Positions 14,001 to 28,400 of a stretch of DNA of 64,000 nt are shown here, piece after piece. Source of the stretch: Otis tarda (taxonomy: Eukaryota; Chordata; Aves; Otidiformes; Otididae). The stretch spans positions 43,071,303-43,135,302 of the forward strand of contig CM048591.1 of assembly GCA_026413225.1 (NCBI GenBank), given 5' to 3'. A program made the translations under genes and the position numbers. Within the stretch, counting starts at the first letter, position 1, and each line of letters begins with the position of its first letter. A model generated the notes under the pieces. That model was not told the DNA's origin. It searched no databases and saw nothing but the letters and a program-made list of their open reading frames with translations.

Positions 14001-17000
14001 TCATAGAATCACATGGTTGGATGGGACCTATAAGATCATCTAGTCCAACCGTCTTCCCACTACCATTGCTGTCACAGCTACTAAACCATATCTTGTAGCT
14101 TCTCATCAAGCCGCCTCTTGAACACTGCCAGGGACGGCGACTCCACCACCTCCCTGGGCAGGCCATTCCAGTGCCTGACCACTCTTTGAGAGAAAAAGTT
14201 TTTCCTCACGTCCAATCTAAACCTCCTTTGGTACAACTTGTGGCCATTTCCTCGGGTCCTGCTTGTTGCCTGGGAGAAGAGGCCAAACCCCTGTTCATCA
14301 CAACCTGCCTTCAGGAAGCTATAGAGTGCAATGAGGTCTCCCCTGAGCCTCCTCTTCTCCAGACTAAACAATCCCAACTCTCTCAGCCGCTCCTCATAAG
14401 ACTTGTGCTCCAGACCCCTCACCAGCTTTGTTGCCCTTCTCTGGACACGTTCCAGGGCTTCAATGTCTTTCTTGTAGTGAGGGGCCCAAAACTGAACACA
14501 ATACTCGAGGTGCGGCCTCACCAGTGCCGAATACAGGGGGATGATTACCTCCCTGCTCCTGCTGGCCACACTATTTCTAATGCAGGCCAGGATGCCGTTG
14601 GCCCTCTTGGCCACCTGGGCACACTGTCGGCTCATATTCAGCTGAACATCAACCAACACCCCCAGGTCCCTTTCCTCTTCACAGTCCTCCAGCCACTCAG
14701 CTCCGAGCCTATAGCGCTGCATGGGGTTATTGTGGCCAAAGTGCAGGACCCGACACTTGGCCTTGTTGAACCTCATCCCATTCAGCTCAGCCCAGCGATC
14801 CAGCCTATCCAGATCCCTCTGAAGGGCCTCCCTACCCTCAGGCAGATCAACACCGCCACCCAACTTGGTGTCATCTGCAAACCTACTGAGGGTACACTCA
14901 ATCCCCTCGTCTAGGTCATCAATAAAGATATTGAACAAGATGGGCCCAAGTACCGACCCCTGGGGGACACCACTTGTAACAGGCTGCCAGCTGGACTTGA
15001 CTCCATTAACTACTACCCACTGGGCACGGCTCCCTAGCCAGTTCTTTATCCAAAGAAGGGTATACCTACCCAGTCCACAGGCAGCCAGCTTCCCTAGGAG
15101 AATACTGTGAGAGACCGTGTCAAAGGCTTTGCTGAAGTCCAGGTAGACCACATCAACAGCCTTTCCCTCATCCACCAGTCTGGTCACCCAGTCGTAAAAG
15201 GAAATGAGGTTGGTCAAGCACGACCTGCCTTTCGTGAACCCGTGCTGGCTGGGCCTGATCCCCTGGATGCCACTCATATGCCGAGTGATCTCACCCAAGA
15301 TGATTTGCTCCATAACTTTCCCGGGTACTGAGGTCAGGCTGACAGGCCTGTAGTTCCCCGGATCCTCCTTACGGCCCTTCTTGTAGATGGGAGTCACATC
15401 GGCAAGTCTCCAGTCCTCCGGGACCTCCCCAGATAACCAGAAGCGCTGGTAGATGGCCGAGAGCGGCTCGGCAATCACCCCCACCAACTCCCTTAGCACC
15501 CGGATGGAGCCCATCCGGTCCCATGGACTTGTGACAGTCCAGATGGAGAAGGAGCTCTCTAACTGTCTCCACCTGTACCACAGGGGGTGTAATCGGCCTG
15601 GCATCCCAGACTTCCAGATTAGGGCATAAAGTGCCCTGAGGATAACTGATCTGCCTATTAAAGGCAGAAGTAAAGAAGGCGTTGAGGACCTCAGCCTTCT
15701 CCTTATCCTCAGTGATCACATTCCCCGCTGCATCAAGTAAAGGGTGTAAATTCTCCTTATTTCTTCTCTTACCACTGATATATTTGTAAAAGGATTTCTT
15801 GTTCTCTTTTACTGCAGTGGCCAATCTGAGTTCATGCTGAGCTTTTGCCTTCCTAACTTCCTCCCTGCATACCTTAGAAACTTCTTTGTAATCTCCCCAA
15901 GTAGCCTGTCCCTTCTTCCAGAGGACATAGACTCTCTTTTTCTTCCGAAGCCTCAACAATAGTTCCCGGTTCATCCACACCGGTCTTCTTCCCCTACGGC
16001 TCGCCTTACGGCATTCAGGAACAGCCTGTTCTTGTGTCTTTAAGATCTCCATCTTGAGGAGCATCCAGGCTTCCTGGACCCCTTTACCCTTAAGGAGCGA
16101 CTCCCAAGGGACCCTCGCAACAAGCATCCTGAACAAGTCAAAGTCCGCCCTCTTGAAGTTCAGGATAGCCGTTCTGCTAGTGATCCTTCTGACATCTCCA
16201 AGAATAGAGAATTCTACAATTTCATGGTCGCTCTGCCCAAGACAGTGCCCAATCTTCACGTCTCCCACCAGACCTTCTCTATTAGTAAAGAGCAGGTCAA
16301 TCAGGGCACCACCCCGGTAGGCTCTCGTACCAGCTGCATAAGGAAACTATCTTCCACACCCTCTAGGAACCTTTTGGACTGTTTCCTGTGCGCTGTATGA
16401 TATTCCCAGCATATATCAGGGAAGTTGAAGTCTCCCACAAGAACGAGTGCTGGCGATTGCGCGACTCGCTCAAGCTGCTCATAGAACGCCTCGTCCTTCT
16501 CTTCATCCTGATTAGGTGGTCTATAACAGACCCCCACCACGATGTCACCACTACAGGCCTTTCCTCTTATCCTTATCCATAGACACTCAACTGTATCATT
16601 CCCAACCCCGAGCTCTTCAACATCAAAATAGTCTTTAATATAAAGGGCCACACCACCACCCTTCCTTCCTCGTCTATCCCTTCTGAAGAGCTTGTAGCCT
16701 TCCATCACAACACTCCAGTCGTGGGAGTGGTCCCACCACGTTTCAGTAATGGCAACCAGGTCATAGTTATCCTGCCGCACAATCGCTTCCAGCTCCTCCT
16801 GCTTGTTACTCATGCTGCATGCATTGGTGTACATGCACTTCAGCCGAGACAGCTGCCTCAGCCCCAGATCGAGCACCGTTCCCCTGGGCTCTTCCCTTGA
16901 GGGCCTTGTTTTGTCCCCTTCCCCCTTCGTAGCTAGTTTAAAGATCTGTCGATAAGCCCCGCCAGCTCCTGTGCTAGGATTCGTTGTCCCCTGTAAGAAA

Positions 17001-20000
17001 GGTGGGTTCCACAAACAGAAGACAGGCCAGGGGCCAAGTAAACTGCCCCATGATCAAAGAACCCAAAGTTTCTCTCTCGACACCAGCCTCTAAGCCAATT
17101 ATTCATTAATGGAACTTTCCAAGCCCACTCCGTGCCGCTTGCTGACCCTGAAGGTATAGAACAGAAGATCACTTGAGCTCCTGCTCCTTGAACCAAACGC
17201 CCTAAACCCCTGAAATCTTTTTTCATAGTTCGTAGGCTTCTCTGTGCAATTTCATCACTGCCCACTTGAACTATGAGGAGTGGAAAATAATCAGTGGGCC
17301 TAACCAGCTGTGGGAGTTTCCGGGTTATGTCTCTGACCCGGGCCCCAGGAAGGCAGCACACCTCCCTACGGGTAGGGTCAGGCCGGCATATTGTCATCAT
17401 AAGGCTAGTTTCTGGCAGCCATATATATACCAGGACAGATGTGTAAGGGATGTAGGCTAACAGGGACACTGACCTTTTCCCTCATTCACTTCTGACTCCT
17501 GCTTCTCTACTGCAGTGCAGGGAATGTAAGCATTCCCAGCACAGTGATGTATCTTCTCTCCTATCCCAGAAACCATGTGACAAATACATGTCCATGAAGA
17601 GATCAGTAACACTGAGCATACATGAAAAATTACACTATTGGTGGATAAAAGCAATAATCATGACAGCACAATATTTAACAAATATATCTGTGTATCATAG
17701 CAGAGTAGGCTGTAATCCAAATGTATAGCCTTCGGTGCAATCATGGCAAGTAATTAATGAAACTTATCAATCTTTAAGTTATTAAAAGTATTATTGCATT
17801 AGATAATTACATAAAAACTAAGATATGCAGGAGTTCAGAAGTTTTGTGCCTTTTCTTTCATTTCTGAATTTCTTCATTCTAATTTTCTCTACAGTAGCCA
17901 GTTACCTGTTCTGACTAATTCCTTAATAAGTTCCTCTTTCATTTTGATAGTAAGTGCAAGTTCTCTCATTTTTCTCCCAGCCTCACTGAGTCTTAACTCT
18001 GAATTCTTTAACTTCTGCATGTTAAAAACATGACTTTTCTGGAGGCTGTCAATCTCTTCACCTGGAAAGAAAACAAAGCAATATGGAGATAAAAAATCTA
18101 GAATACACTCTGTATCCAAAAGATAGTGCTCTGGAACATTGTATGTATAAAGTTCTTCCACACAAAGTAAAAGAATTAAAAGGAGAGAATAGTGCAAAGA
18201 GTATTTTCCCTGCCACGTGTCTAAACAGGAAAAGAAAGTATGGCATACACCACTAGCTTTTCAAGACCCTAAGTGGAAGGAAAAATATTCCTGAAACCAT
18301 CTCAGTACATCTCTGATTAGATAATAGTATCTACTTTCTTTTATTGAAGCAGTAGTAAAGATTTGTATCTGAGCAGCTTTTTGATGTGTGAAGTGCTTTC
18401 TGGCTAATAAGTATTACTGAAACATTAAGGTCACTGACATCAGTTTCAGAAAGGGGAAGAAGAGGAGAATCTCTAAAGTCTACATTGAATTAGAATTAAA
18501 AAACTAATTGTATCAAATACACAAAAAATAATTACATGTGCTAAATACATTCTCATATATTCTGATATTGCAATAAGATTAACTCTCGTGACTTCTGTTT
18601 TACCTGTGGTTGTGTCAGTCTGTAGCACAGATTTGTTGGATAAACCAGGCTTATCTTCTTGACACTTCATGACACTTAGATCAGGAAGAAAGCACAGAGA
18701 AGCCTGTTTTCTTGTCCATGTTCGGTTTGTGGAATGCCTAAGGAAGAATGAAAAACATGCTACATTCCAAACATACAGGGACTTTTTTTTCTTTAAGTAC
18801 ATGGAAAGTACATGATCTTAACAGAGAATTCCAGACTCACATAGGCATTTCTACCTTCTTTCCCACCTACTCCCCACCTCCCCCCATCTTCATAGTAGAT
18901 TCTGGCCCCAAAACAAGAATTATGCAATCTTTATTATAGAATCATAGAATCATAGAATGGTTAGGGTTGAAGGGACCTTCAAAAGTCATCTAGTCCAACC
19001 CCCCTGCAAGGAGCAGGGACGTCCCCAAATAGATCAGGTTGCTCAGAGCCTCATCCAGCCTGGCCTTGAACGTTTCCAGGGATGTGGCATCCACCGCCTC
19101 CCTGGGCAACCTGTTCCAGTGTTCTACAACTCGCATTGTAAAAAAATTTTTCCTAATATCCAATCGAAATCTACCTCCCTCTATTTTAAAACCATTACCC
19201 CTCGTCCTATCACAACAGGCCCTACTGAACAGCCTCTCCCCATCTTTCTTGTAGGCCCCCTTGAGGTACTGGAAGACCACAATAAGGTCTCCCCAGAGCC
19301 TCCTCTTCTCCAGGCTGAACAGCCCCAACTCTCTCAGCCTGTCTTCTTAGGAGAGGTGCTCCAGCCCTCTGATTATCTTCGTGGCCCAAGCTACGTTTAT
19401 CAAACTTATTTTGTAATATGCCCAGTTGGTCCCAAAAGTTTACCATATGTAACATTACAAATGGTGTCATATTATGGCAGGATTAGGCAGTAACACCACA
19501 TTTGATATACATTTGTCTCTAACAAAAAACAAAGAATAACAAAAAAATTACTTAAATGAGGCTTTCTTTTTGCTGCTTGTATTTTCTTCCTCTTCATCAC
19601 TCTGATCAGAGAGGTGGCAGTGAAGGACTTTATCCTGATCTTCTATGTTGCTCAGTATCATCTGGCTGCGAGCACGGAATTCTGCCATTACCCGGGCCAG
19701 GGAGAAGGCAGGGGGGCTGGTATACACCTGTCAAAAAGCACACAGAAAAAGTGATGTGTAAAAACACTTGCAACAATTTATCAATTCTTTACTGATATTT
19801 AAAATATTTCAATTTAAAAGCCTGTCATTGTCTGAGCTTGTAAGCACAATTAAAGAGGTTTTCTGTAATAACTCTGAATACTTTTGCAACAAAAGGTTTT
19901 GCGAGCTTACAGCACTTTTTCCAAATGTGAAAGAAGGCACTGTTAGCAACTCATTATCCAACATGTTCAATGTATCAATAAGAATAATAATTCATTTTTT

Positions 20001-22451
20001 ATAATGCTTCATATTTGAATCCTCAAAACCCCCAGGAAAACACCAGAAAAGACTACAGCTTTAGTACTTGTAAGTGATAATTTTAAGCCTGAATAATTTG
20101 GACAATTGTGGCATCGCAAGACATTAAAATTGTAATTTTTCAGAGCCTTCAATGGTAAGCTAAACAGCGTCTGAGAAAGCCACCAAAATTTGTCGCGTCA
20201 AGTCTAATTGTTGAACTATAACCATTACAAAGTAAAGGGAAAAAAAAAGTAATACTCATTTGGGTAGACCATACCTTTCGGGTGTCTGTATCTGAAGGTG
20301 GGTGAACAGAGCGTAGCAGACTCTTTGTGAGTGGGACACTGTATGGCCTCCTTGCAGATACCACAACAGCTGGCTCATCTCCACAAACACTTGAGAAGTA
20401 CAAAGTTTTCACATCTGTAAACTTCTCTAATTTTTCTTTTAGCTGATCAATAAGCATTTGCTGTTCCACCATTTTCTCATTCTCATGGGGAAAAAAAACA
20501 AAGCAAAATTGTTGATAATCACAAACTCTGTATCATATTCACCACTTCTAAATTACTTACAAAGGTAATTCATCTTGTAAATCACTTACTGACCCTAAAT
20601 GCTTCTGCAGTGCACAGGGAAATTCTGCAACAAACTGAAAATTCTATGACATATTATTAATCTAACAGACGCATCCCAACTCCAATAAATTTTAGACATA
20701 CTTTTGTCCAGAAAGATCTATCCCAGGTAAGTTACGTTAGCTTATCTAGGCCTTTAGTGAGAAGTAGATGACATACTTATCAGTCCGTGTTTGCTTTATC
20801 TGTATTCTTATGGAGAAATAAAATGGGAATTCAACAAAAATGTTCAAATGAAACACATGGTCTAATTAATTAAACATGTATACAGGCTTTCTGTTCCTCT
20901 TTGACCAGTTCCACTTTAAAGATTATTTGTATTAATAAAATTTAACACATACATGATCCCAGGATCCCTTAGATGGGCAGCTACTTTTTCTTCTACCCAG
21001 CCTCAACTTTGCTGGTAATGCTAGTCTGGAGAACTTACTTATCTGCTTCTCCTACAGTAGTCTCTGTACATTGTCCAAAACTACTTATCTTACCTAAACT
21101 GCTTCATTCATAAGGCCAAGATTATATCCATTTTCAACTCCCTCTATTCCTTTCAATTCTTTCCAAAGTACCTTTAAAATCTGGCCTGGTAACAAGAGGA
21201 AAGTTGACGAATAGCTAGTGACAGTCAACTGAAAGTGTTCAATGATTTTTTTTTTGCATTCTCCTACTTTGAATAATACATTTTAATTCATTCTTTATGT
21301 CTTCTTTTCTTAGATTACAAGTTCCTTCCAAACACAGATAGACAATGCCTTGCAAATTCACATTTTGTTGGAATACAATTCATAATATTCCTGTGTCATA
21401 GGAAATGGAATATATTTATATATATGAATACTGTATTTGTTATGATTTTGGAAGCAGTTAAGGCCAACTGATCCATCTTGAAGCTATTATTTAACCATTT
21501 TAAGACTCTTTGTCCCTGATACCCTTGTACATACAACCCCACAGTGCAACACTTGTTACATACATACATATAGAATCATAGAATGGTTTGGGTTGGAAGG
21601 GACCCTCAAGGGTCATCTAGTCCAACCCCCCTGCAAGAAGCAGGGACATCTCCAACTAGATCAGGTTGCTCAGAGCCCATCCAATCTGGCCTTGAATGTT
21701 TCCAGGGACGGGGCATCCACCGCCTCTCTGGGCAACCTGTTCCAGTGTTCCACCACCCTCATTGTAAAAAGGTTTTCCTTATATCTAATCTGAATCAACC
21801 CCCCTCTATTCTAAAACCATTACACCTCATCCTATCGCAACAGGACCTGCTAAAGAGTTTCTTCCTGTCTTTCCTGTAGGCCCCCTTTAGGTTCTGGAAG
21901 GCCGCTATGGGTCTCCCCACACCCTTCTCTTCTCCAGGCTGAACAGCCCCAACTCTCTCAACCCCAGCTGCTCACAGGAGAGGTACTCCAGCCCTCTGAT
22001 CATCTTCATGGCCCTCCTCTGGACTCTCTCCAACAGGTCCATGTCCTTCTTTTGTTGGGGGCTCCAGAGCTGGGCGCAGTACACCAGGTGGAATATGTGT
22101 ATAAATGTTTAATATCTAACTAGAACATGCTACTTTTAAAGTTCTTATTCTATCATGTATCACTAAATTACATATTCCTGTGAATACAACTTCAAATATT
22201 TGACAGAAGCATTTGCTTTTAATTACTCTACCTATTTTATATGTTTTTAAGTAGAAGTGGTAGTTCAGTGAATTAAGTACCAAAATGGTGCCGGAGACCA
22301 CTCAAGCTTCTCTCTTGTCTCTGATACTGAAACAATCACAATCTCTTAGCTACACTGTGACTGCTTGTGTTCATTACCTCTACCTTGTATCCACCAGAAT
22401 TTATATAAGCATTATGTCAGTGTAATAAGTTGACACTAAGCTGTACAATTT

Positions 22452-22487
<36 letters not shown>

Positions 22488-25400
22488 CAGAAGTGACAGA
22501 AAAGAAAGAAAGTGACAGAGGGAAGAAAAGATGATGACTAGTATACTTACCTCTCATTCATTGACTCTCCCCAAGCCATCAGCAAAGAAAAGGAAAAAGG
22601 AGAAAAAGTAGAATAAGGAGAAGAGTACTAGCTGCCATGTTTATGCTTTTCTCTTTTAAAAAGTCAGATAATAATTTTTCTATTATCCTCATGGCAGGCA
22701 ACACGAGGAAATCAATGGTCTCCTGGATCTTGAAATGTTACACACTTACTGCTTATCATAATTTCGTTAGCGAGCATGAGATCTAGAGAAGGAAGGAGGC
22801 AAGCAGTGTTTCAGCCATGTCACTCAGTTTTCTCTAATAGGAAGTGCTCATAAAGTTCGGATGAAATTCTGTCTTATAAAGTCTAAAGGCAACAATACTC
22901 TAATTCTTAACAAAGCTATAACAAGACACTTTTCTATATTACTTTTCAATTAAAGCACTCTATAGGATCTTTATAGTCTTTTTTAGATTCTAAAGAATCT
23001 TTAAAGGCTTTTCAAAACCCAACTCATTAACTGTTGTGAAACTACCTAGCAATAGTACACATCTGGGGAGAGGAGTGTATCTTATGCTTCATGAAGTATG
23101 GAGAGGGTGAATGATTCACCTCATGTTATACAGGAAGGCTGTGGCACAGCTAGGCTGATATACAGACTTCAGGAATCACACTGTTGTGCTTCATCCACTA
23201 GATGAACTCAACTCATTAAATGATACAGCTGTAATTCAAACAAAATGGCCATTATATTATGTCCAAAAAAATCCTGCGGGATCTGTCTTGAAGTAATGAA
23301 AGCATTCATGCAGTGGAAGGATGGTTCAATTCAGATATATGTAATTTGTACCAGAGGAAAAATACCTGTAATCTATGTGTTTCTTGAGCCTCCTTTAAAG
23401 ATTCCAGTTGTTCTTCATTTTCCTGTAGTAATGTCTTTATCTGATTCTGCAGTATCTGCAATTCATTATCCTTTTGGGTAAATACTTCTTCATCCATAAC
23501 TAGAGCCTGCTGGATAATAAAAGAAAAGTTCAGCTAGAGAAAAGGGGACATTATTATTTTTACAGTTGAAAAATGAAAAAAAAAAACCAAAACCTAATTT
23601 GTTGTTAAAAGATGTGAACAGAACTGCAAATTGTCTGGTGACCTGTGGTTTCTATCAGTTACTTCTTCACTTCTGTTTCATCTATCAATTTTCTTCTGAC
23701 AAGTTTCTTTCTTTCAAAGGGAATAATGTACCTATAACCAAAGCTACTTTATTGAAGTAGATATCCAAATATTCTCTGTAGGGTCCTATAAGATGTAGCG
23801 ACAAGATCTCTGCATCAACCGTAAGATTAATATGTTTCTCAAATAAAAAAAAAAAAAGGACAGCTGTCATCATTCTGCAACTTGGATAACAGCCTGAAGA
23901 TTAAAGAAACCATAAGAATGCTTCTTCAGATTTTCTTGTGGTCAAATAATCCAATAATGATTAAAGGAGACTTCCAAATGTTGTTACTCTCCCAGAAAGC
24001 CTGTAGAAGCCAAAAATGAAGTATGAAACATCATATCGTATTGTTCTAAAACTGGATACTTCCATACAACTAGCTTACCTACATCTTGCTTCCAAGAAAA
24101 GACAACTCTGAATAGCTTTTGAGAATGCACTCAAGACCCTGATGTCTTTTAGAGAATAGAACTTTTTCCAAAGTCTATGTACCAATGCAAATGTTTCTAC
24201 TAAACATAGTTGACAAGTGTATCCTGCCCCCCACTGGTGCTGTATAATTATGCAGAGCTGAGCCAACTACAGAAAAAAAGAAGCTTGCACAGATGTTAGC
24301 AAGGTGACAGGGTGAAAGTGATAGAAAACTAAGTGGCATATTGTCCATATTGTATTAAACATAGATAACTAAAATCAGAATATATTTGCTTAGTTGTATT
24401 GGGTGTAGGTGTGAAGGGTTTTGTGGGGGGGACTGCAGGGGTGGCATCTGTGAGAAGAGACCAGGGCTGCTGGACACAGTCAGGTCTAGGCAACTCCAGT
24501 GGACTGCAGGGAACAGCTGAGCCCCTCAGCAAAGATGGTGATGCCTCTGTGATAATATATTTAAGAAACGGCACAAAATGCCAGACAGGCAGAAGAGGAG
24601 GGAACCAAAAGAGTAAGAAAGGGCAGAGGAAATACCAGGAGGAGGAGAAGGGAGATGTACTCCATAGAGGAGCAGATATCCACACGGCAGCCTAGGGAAG
24701 ATCTGTGCTGGAGCAAATGGATATTCTGAAAGAACTGTTGGCCACGCAGAGCCCATGCTGAATCAGCAGAAAGGTGTGAGGAAGAAAGAGCAGCAGAGAG
24801 AAAACTGCTATGTACTGATGTTCTGGTACCACACCAGTATTTTTATCTTGTGTTAGACAGTATTGTCTAGGCAATCATAGCTGTTAGCAAAGAAATACGT
24901 ATGTACAGACAAAAATAGGTCCACTATTAGCTATTAAATCTGTCCATATGCAAACTCTGCACTAGAAGCTGTACTGTCTCGTTTATTTCAACCCCTCCCG
25001 AGCCATCTCCTCCTGGCTGTGGATGGCATACTCACCTGAGGAAATTAAAGTTTAAACTCAGCTCTTATACAGTTTTGAACCTGGGAAACAGAGGTTTAAA
25101 ATAAGCTACAGAAGAAAATAAAGAAGTAAGTAAGAAAAAGCTGTGATTTAGATTGATTGTGAACAAAGAAAAGACAGAATTTGTATATGCAATTGCCTGA
25201 TAACAAGCTAAAGGCTTATCACAGTTTGGTATGCAAACTGAAAATGGCTGGGCATTATAAAATTCTAACTTGTTGGAGCGCTGTCTCCTTCTGCTACAAG
25301 ACAGACTCAGATTAGTTTTTCTGAGCTGTTCATCTCATGTCAGAACTCCACTCTGTTCCAAATTAGTGTACTAATTTGGTATTTTAAGTTACAAAATTAA

Positions 25401-28400
25401 TTTTCATTTGAGGCTCCATTTATTGTACATTAATCTGCATTATTTTGAAAGTTTTTTTATTCATAGTCAACATTTTAACTCAGTACATCCAAATACGCAC
25501 TTCCTAAATGTATATGGGGATTTTCTTTTCCCCAAAATAATTATTTATCTAATCGTGTCAGTTCTGAGACATTATCATGCTTGAGAAGGCTGAGAGCTCT
25601 TCTCCCCACAGGCCATTGTCTGAGAACTAGAGCTGCCGTCTGAGAAAGAGCTAATCAGAGCTATCGGCATGAGAGCATCCTCATGGGATATCTGCATGCT
25701 AAGAATCCCATATCTTGTTCTGAAATTCTCTCCTCAGCTAGAAAACTGTAAAGAAGTATTATGCCACCAAACAGCAGAAAGGTGAATCACTTCCTTGGGC
25801 AATATTCCAAAGTCTCTGCTATCTGGCCAGTCTATGATCTCTTCCAGAATTCCAGAGCAATTGGGGTTCCCAATTCAGGCCCATGCTGTGGCTAGTGCTA
25901 CTCACTCCATATAGCATTGGTTGCCTGATGGGTAGAGAGGGTGTTTCCTTTGAACATACAATGCAATACAGACAATCATGGCACCAAGGGAAGCTAACCT
26001 TCCGTATGAACTGCTTCTGAAGTGTCTTGAACCTCTTCATGTGCTGCTAGTATCTCCTTTTCAGTTGGGGTGTAGTGGGCCTCGGATCCTCTACACTCAC
26101 AGCTCCAAAACACTAGAAGTCAACCTTGGCTCTTTCCAGGTGCTTTCTGCCAGAGGCTCTAGCTGAGGCCGTGCTCCCTGGTGGCAGCATAAAGCATTCC
26201 TGCTGGACTGGCCCAAGGGCTACCACATGAACAATTTGCTGATTGATCTGTTAAATGTTTGTTGCTGCTTGGGGACCAGTTGAAACAGTTCTTCTTTCAG
26301 GTCATTCGACAGAGAGGTCTTAGAAGTTGACTATAACCTGGAATACGGATTCTCCAGAATCCCACAATGCCTAGGAATGCCTGGGTTTCCTTTTTGTTAA
26401 CTATTGAGGACATGGCTGTTATCTTATTGATCCTAGGATGTGACGACATCCATCTTGCCATTTTATTCCCAAAAACTATATTTCTTGTAAAGGTCCTTTG
26501 ACGTTGTTTTGTTTTATAGCAAAACCAGCTTTCAGAAGAATCTGGATTTTCTTTTCCCTTTCTCAGACACTTCCTCAGCTGTGTTGGCCCACACTGTGTT
26601 GTCGTCAATGTACTGCAAGCTTTTTGGGGCTTTGCCTTGTTCCAGTGCAGTCTAGATCGGTCCATGGCAAATGGTAGGGTTGTGCTTCCACCCTCCGTGG
26701 CAGTCAATTCCAGATAGGGCACCCTTCCACATCAAAGCTAATTATGACTGTACTCTGCTGAAAAAGGAATTGAGAAAAACGCATTGGCGATATCAATTAT
26801 GGCATATCGCTTGTATGCCTTTGACTCCAGTTCATACTGGAGTTCTAGTATGTCTGGTACAGCAGCACTTAATGGTAGCGTGACTTCATTCAGGCCACGA
26901 TAGTCCACTGTAAACCTCAACCCTCTATCAGACTTTCGCAGTGGCCATATGGGACTATTAAATGGCAAGTGAGTCTTGCTAATCACACATTGGCTCTTGA
27001 GCTGATGAATCAGCTCCTGGATGGGAACGAAGGAATCTCAGTTGGGACAGTACTGATGCCAGTGCACCATTATAGTAGCAATTGGCACTTGCCGTTCTTC
27101 GACACACAGCAATCTCACAACAGAAGGATCATCCAAGAGGCCAGGCAAGGTAGACAGCTGTTTAATCTTCTCTGAACCTGCAGTGGCTACATCAAAGGCC
27201 CAATGGTACCTCTTTGAATCCCTGAAGTACCCTCTTTTGAGAGAGTAAATGGCAACAATATATGGGGCCTCTGGACTGGTGACAATAGGATTCTTCTGCC
27301 ACTTGTTTCCTGTTAGGTTGACCTCAGCTTGTAACAGATAACAACTGGGATCTCACCTATCACTCCAGAAATCCAGATATGTTCTGCCCCCTTGTATCCT
27401 GATGGCATTAGTGTACACTGTGCACTGATGTTCACCAAAAACAAAGTAAATCCAACTGTCCCTTTCCTCTGCTTGGCTGGAGGGAAGGTCCCCCTATTCC
27501 CAATCAGAGCATTCATTACCCGACTACTGTAATTGCAAAAAAAACCAGAAGTCTTTAAACCATGAAAAGAGCCCATGTCTCTCTCTGTTGCCCAGGCTAT
27601 GCTACAAGGACTATTCACCGGTGTGGTCTTACTACAGACCAGCATGGTCTTTGCATGGTAGAAGGCGTGGAGTTCAAATCCACATAGACATAAGTCCATT
27701 GGATCAGTATCAGAAAGAGGAGGAGATCCTCAGCTCATCTACTGCATCTTGGGAATTGTGTGACAGCAACTGGAGCAGTAATCTTCCTGGAAGGACCCTT
27801 TTTAACCACTGCTTTTTCCCAGAATTCATGTACACAGACTTTCAGGCCCAAGGTAGATGCATCATCCACTTCCTCAAATCCTACCCACAGTCACGCAGAT
27901 AGAACCACAGGAAGGCACACAGCATGTGCCCATGGTTCCCATTCCTTTGAGAAGAGAAAGGCTGACTCACGGCAGTGGAGATGCTGGGCTGCAGGGTCAA
28001 AGAGGGAGAGAGATTATACACATTAAGTTGCCAGACCTTGCGGAACAGTCTTTCCGCAGCTGAGATGCAGACACACAGCAGGGAGGGAGAACAGATACTC
28101 TCTTCAAACTGCCAGACCAGTCTATACAAAGTTGGTGCCTTGATGTCAGCCCAATCCATCATTGCTAGGTTGCTGGCTCATGACATTAGTGTGCTCTGTA
28201 CAGACTTCTGCCAGGCAGATAGTGTGCACTGCATGTCATTCATATCTTTGAGGGCCTGATAATTGTCCATGTCACTGCAAACCACCTCCACCACTGCTAA
28301 GTCCCTCAGACACTGGATACCTTCCTCTGCAGTAGTCCACTTGCCTCACTGGGTTACAATATCTTCCTTAGGAGGGTATCTTGTCTTCATGCTCAATAAG

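Larger units (their letters stand above)
13986..17465 (-). mobile_element. CR1 LINE, nearly full length, in a KIF27 intron
   Basis: The 3' end (left side) has three ATAGAATC-type octamers followed by the CR1 block GGGACCTATAAGATCATCTA. Reading from the right: ORF1 esterase-like segment, then ORF2 endonuclease, then reverse transcriptase. The length of about 3.5 kb and long open stretches point to a fairly young copy. It is inserted in the same sense as KIF27. The 5' edge near 17465 is judged only from where coding similarity stops. Confidence 0.92.

Noticed and set aside
14171..14914. Plus-strand open frame of 247 codons
   Set aside because: Shadow of the CR1 reverse transcriptase on the minus strand.
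27588..28259. Several plus-strand open frames around 27.6-28.3 kb
   Set aside because: They are antisense to the decayed ERV and match nothing recognisable.
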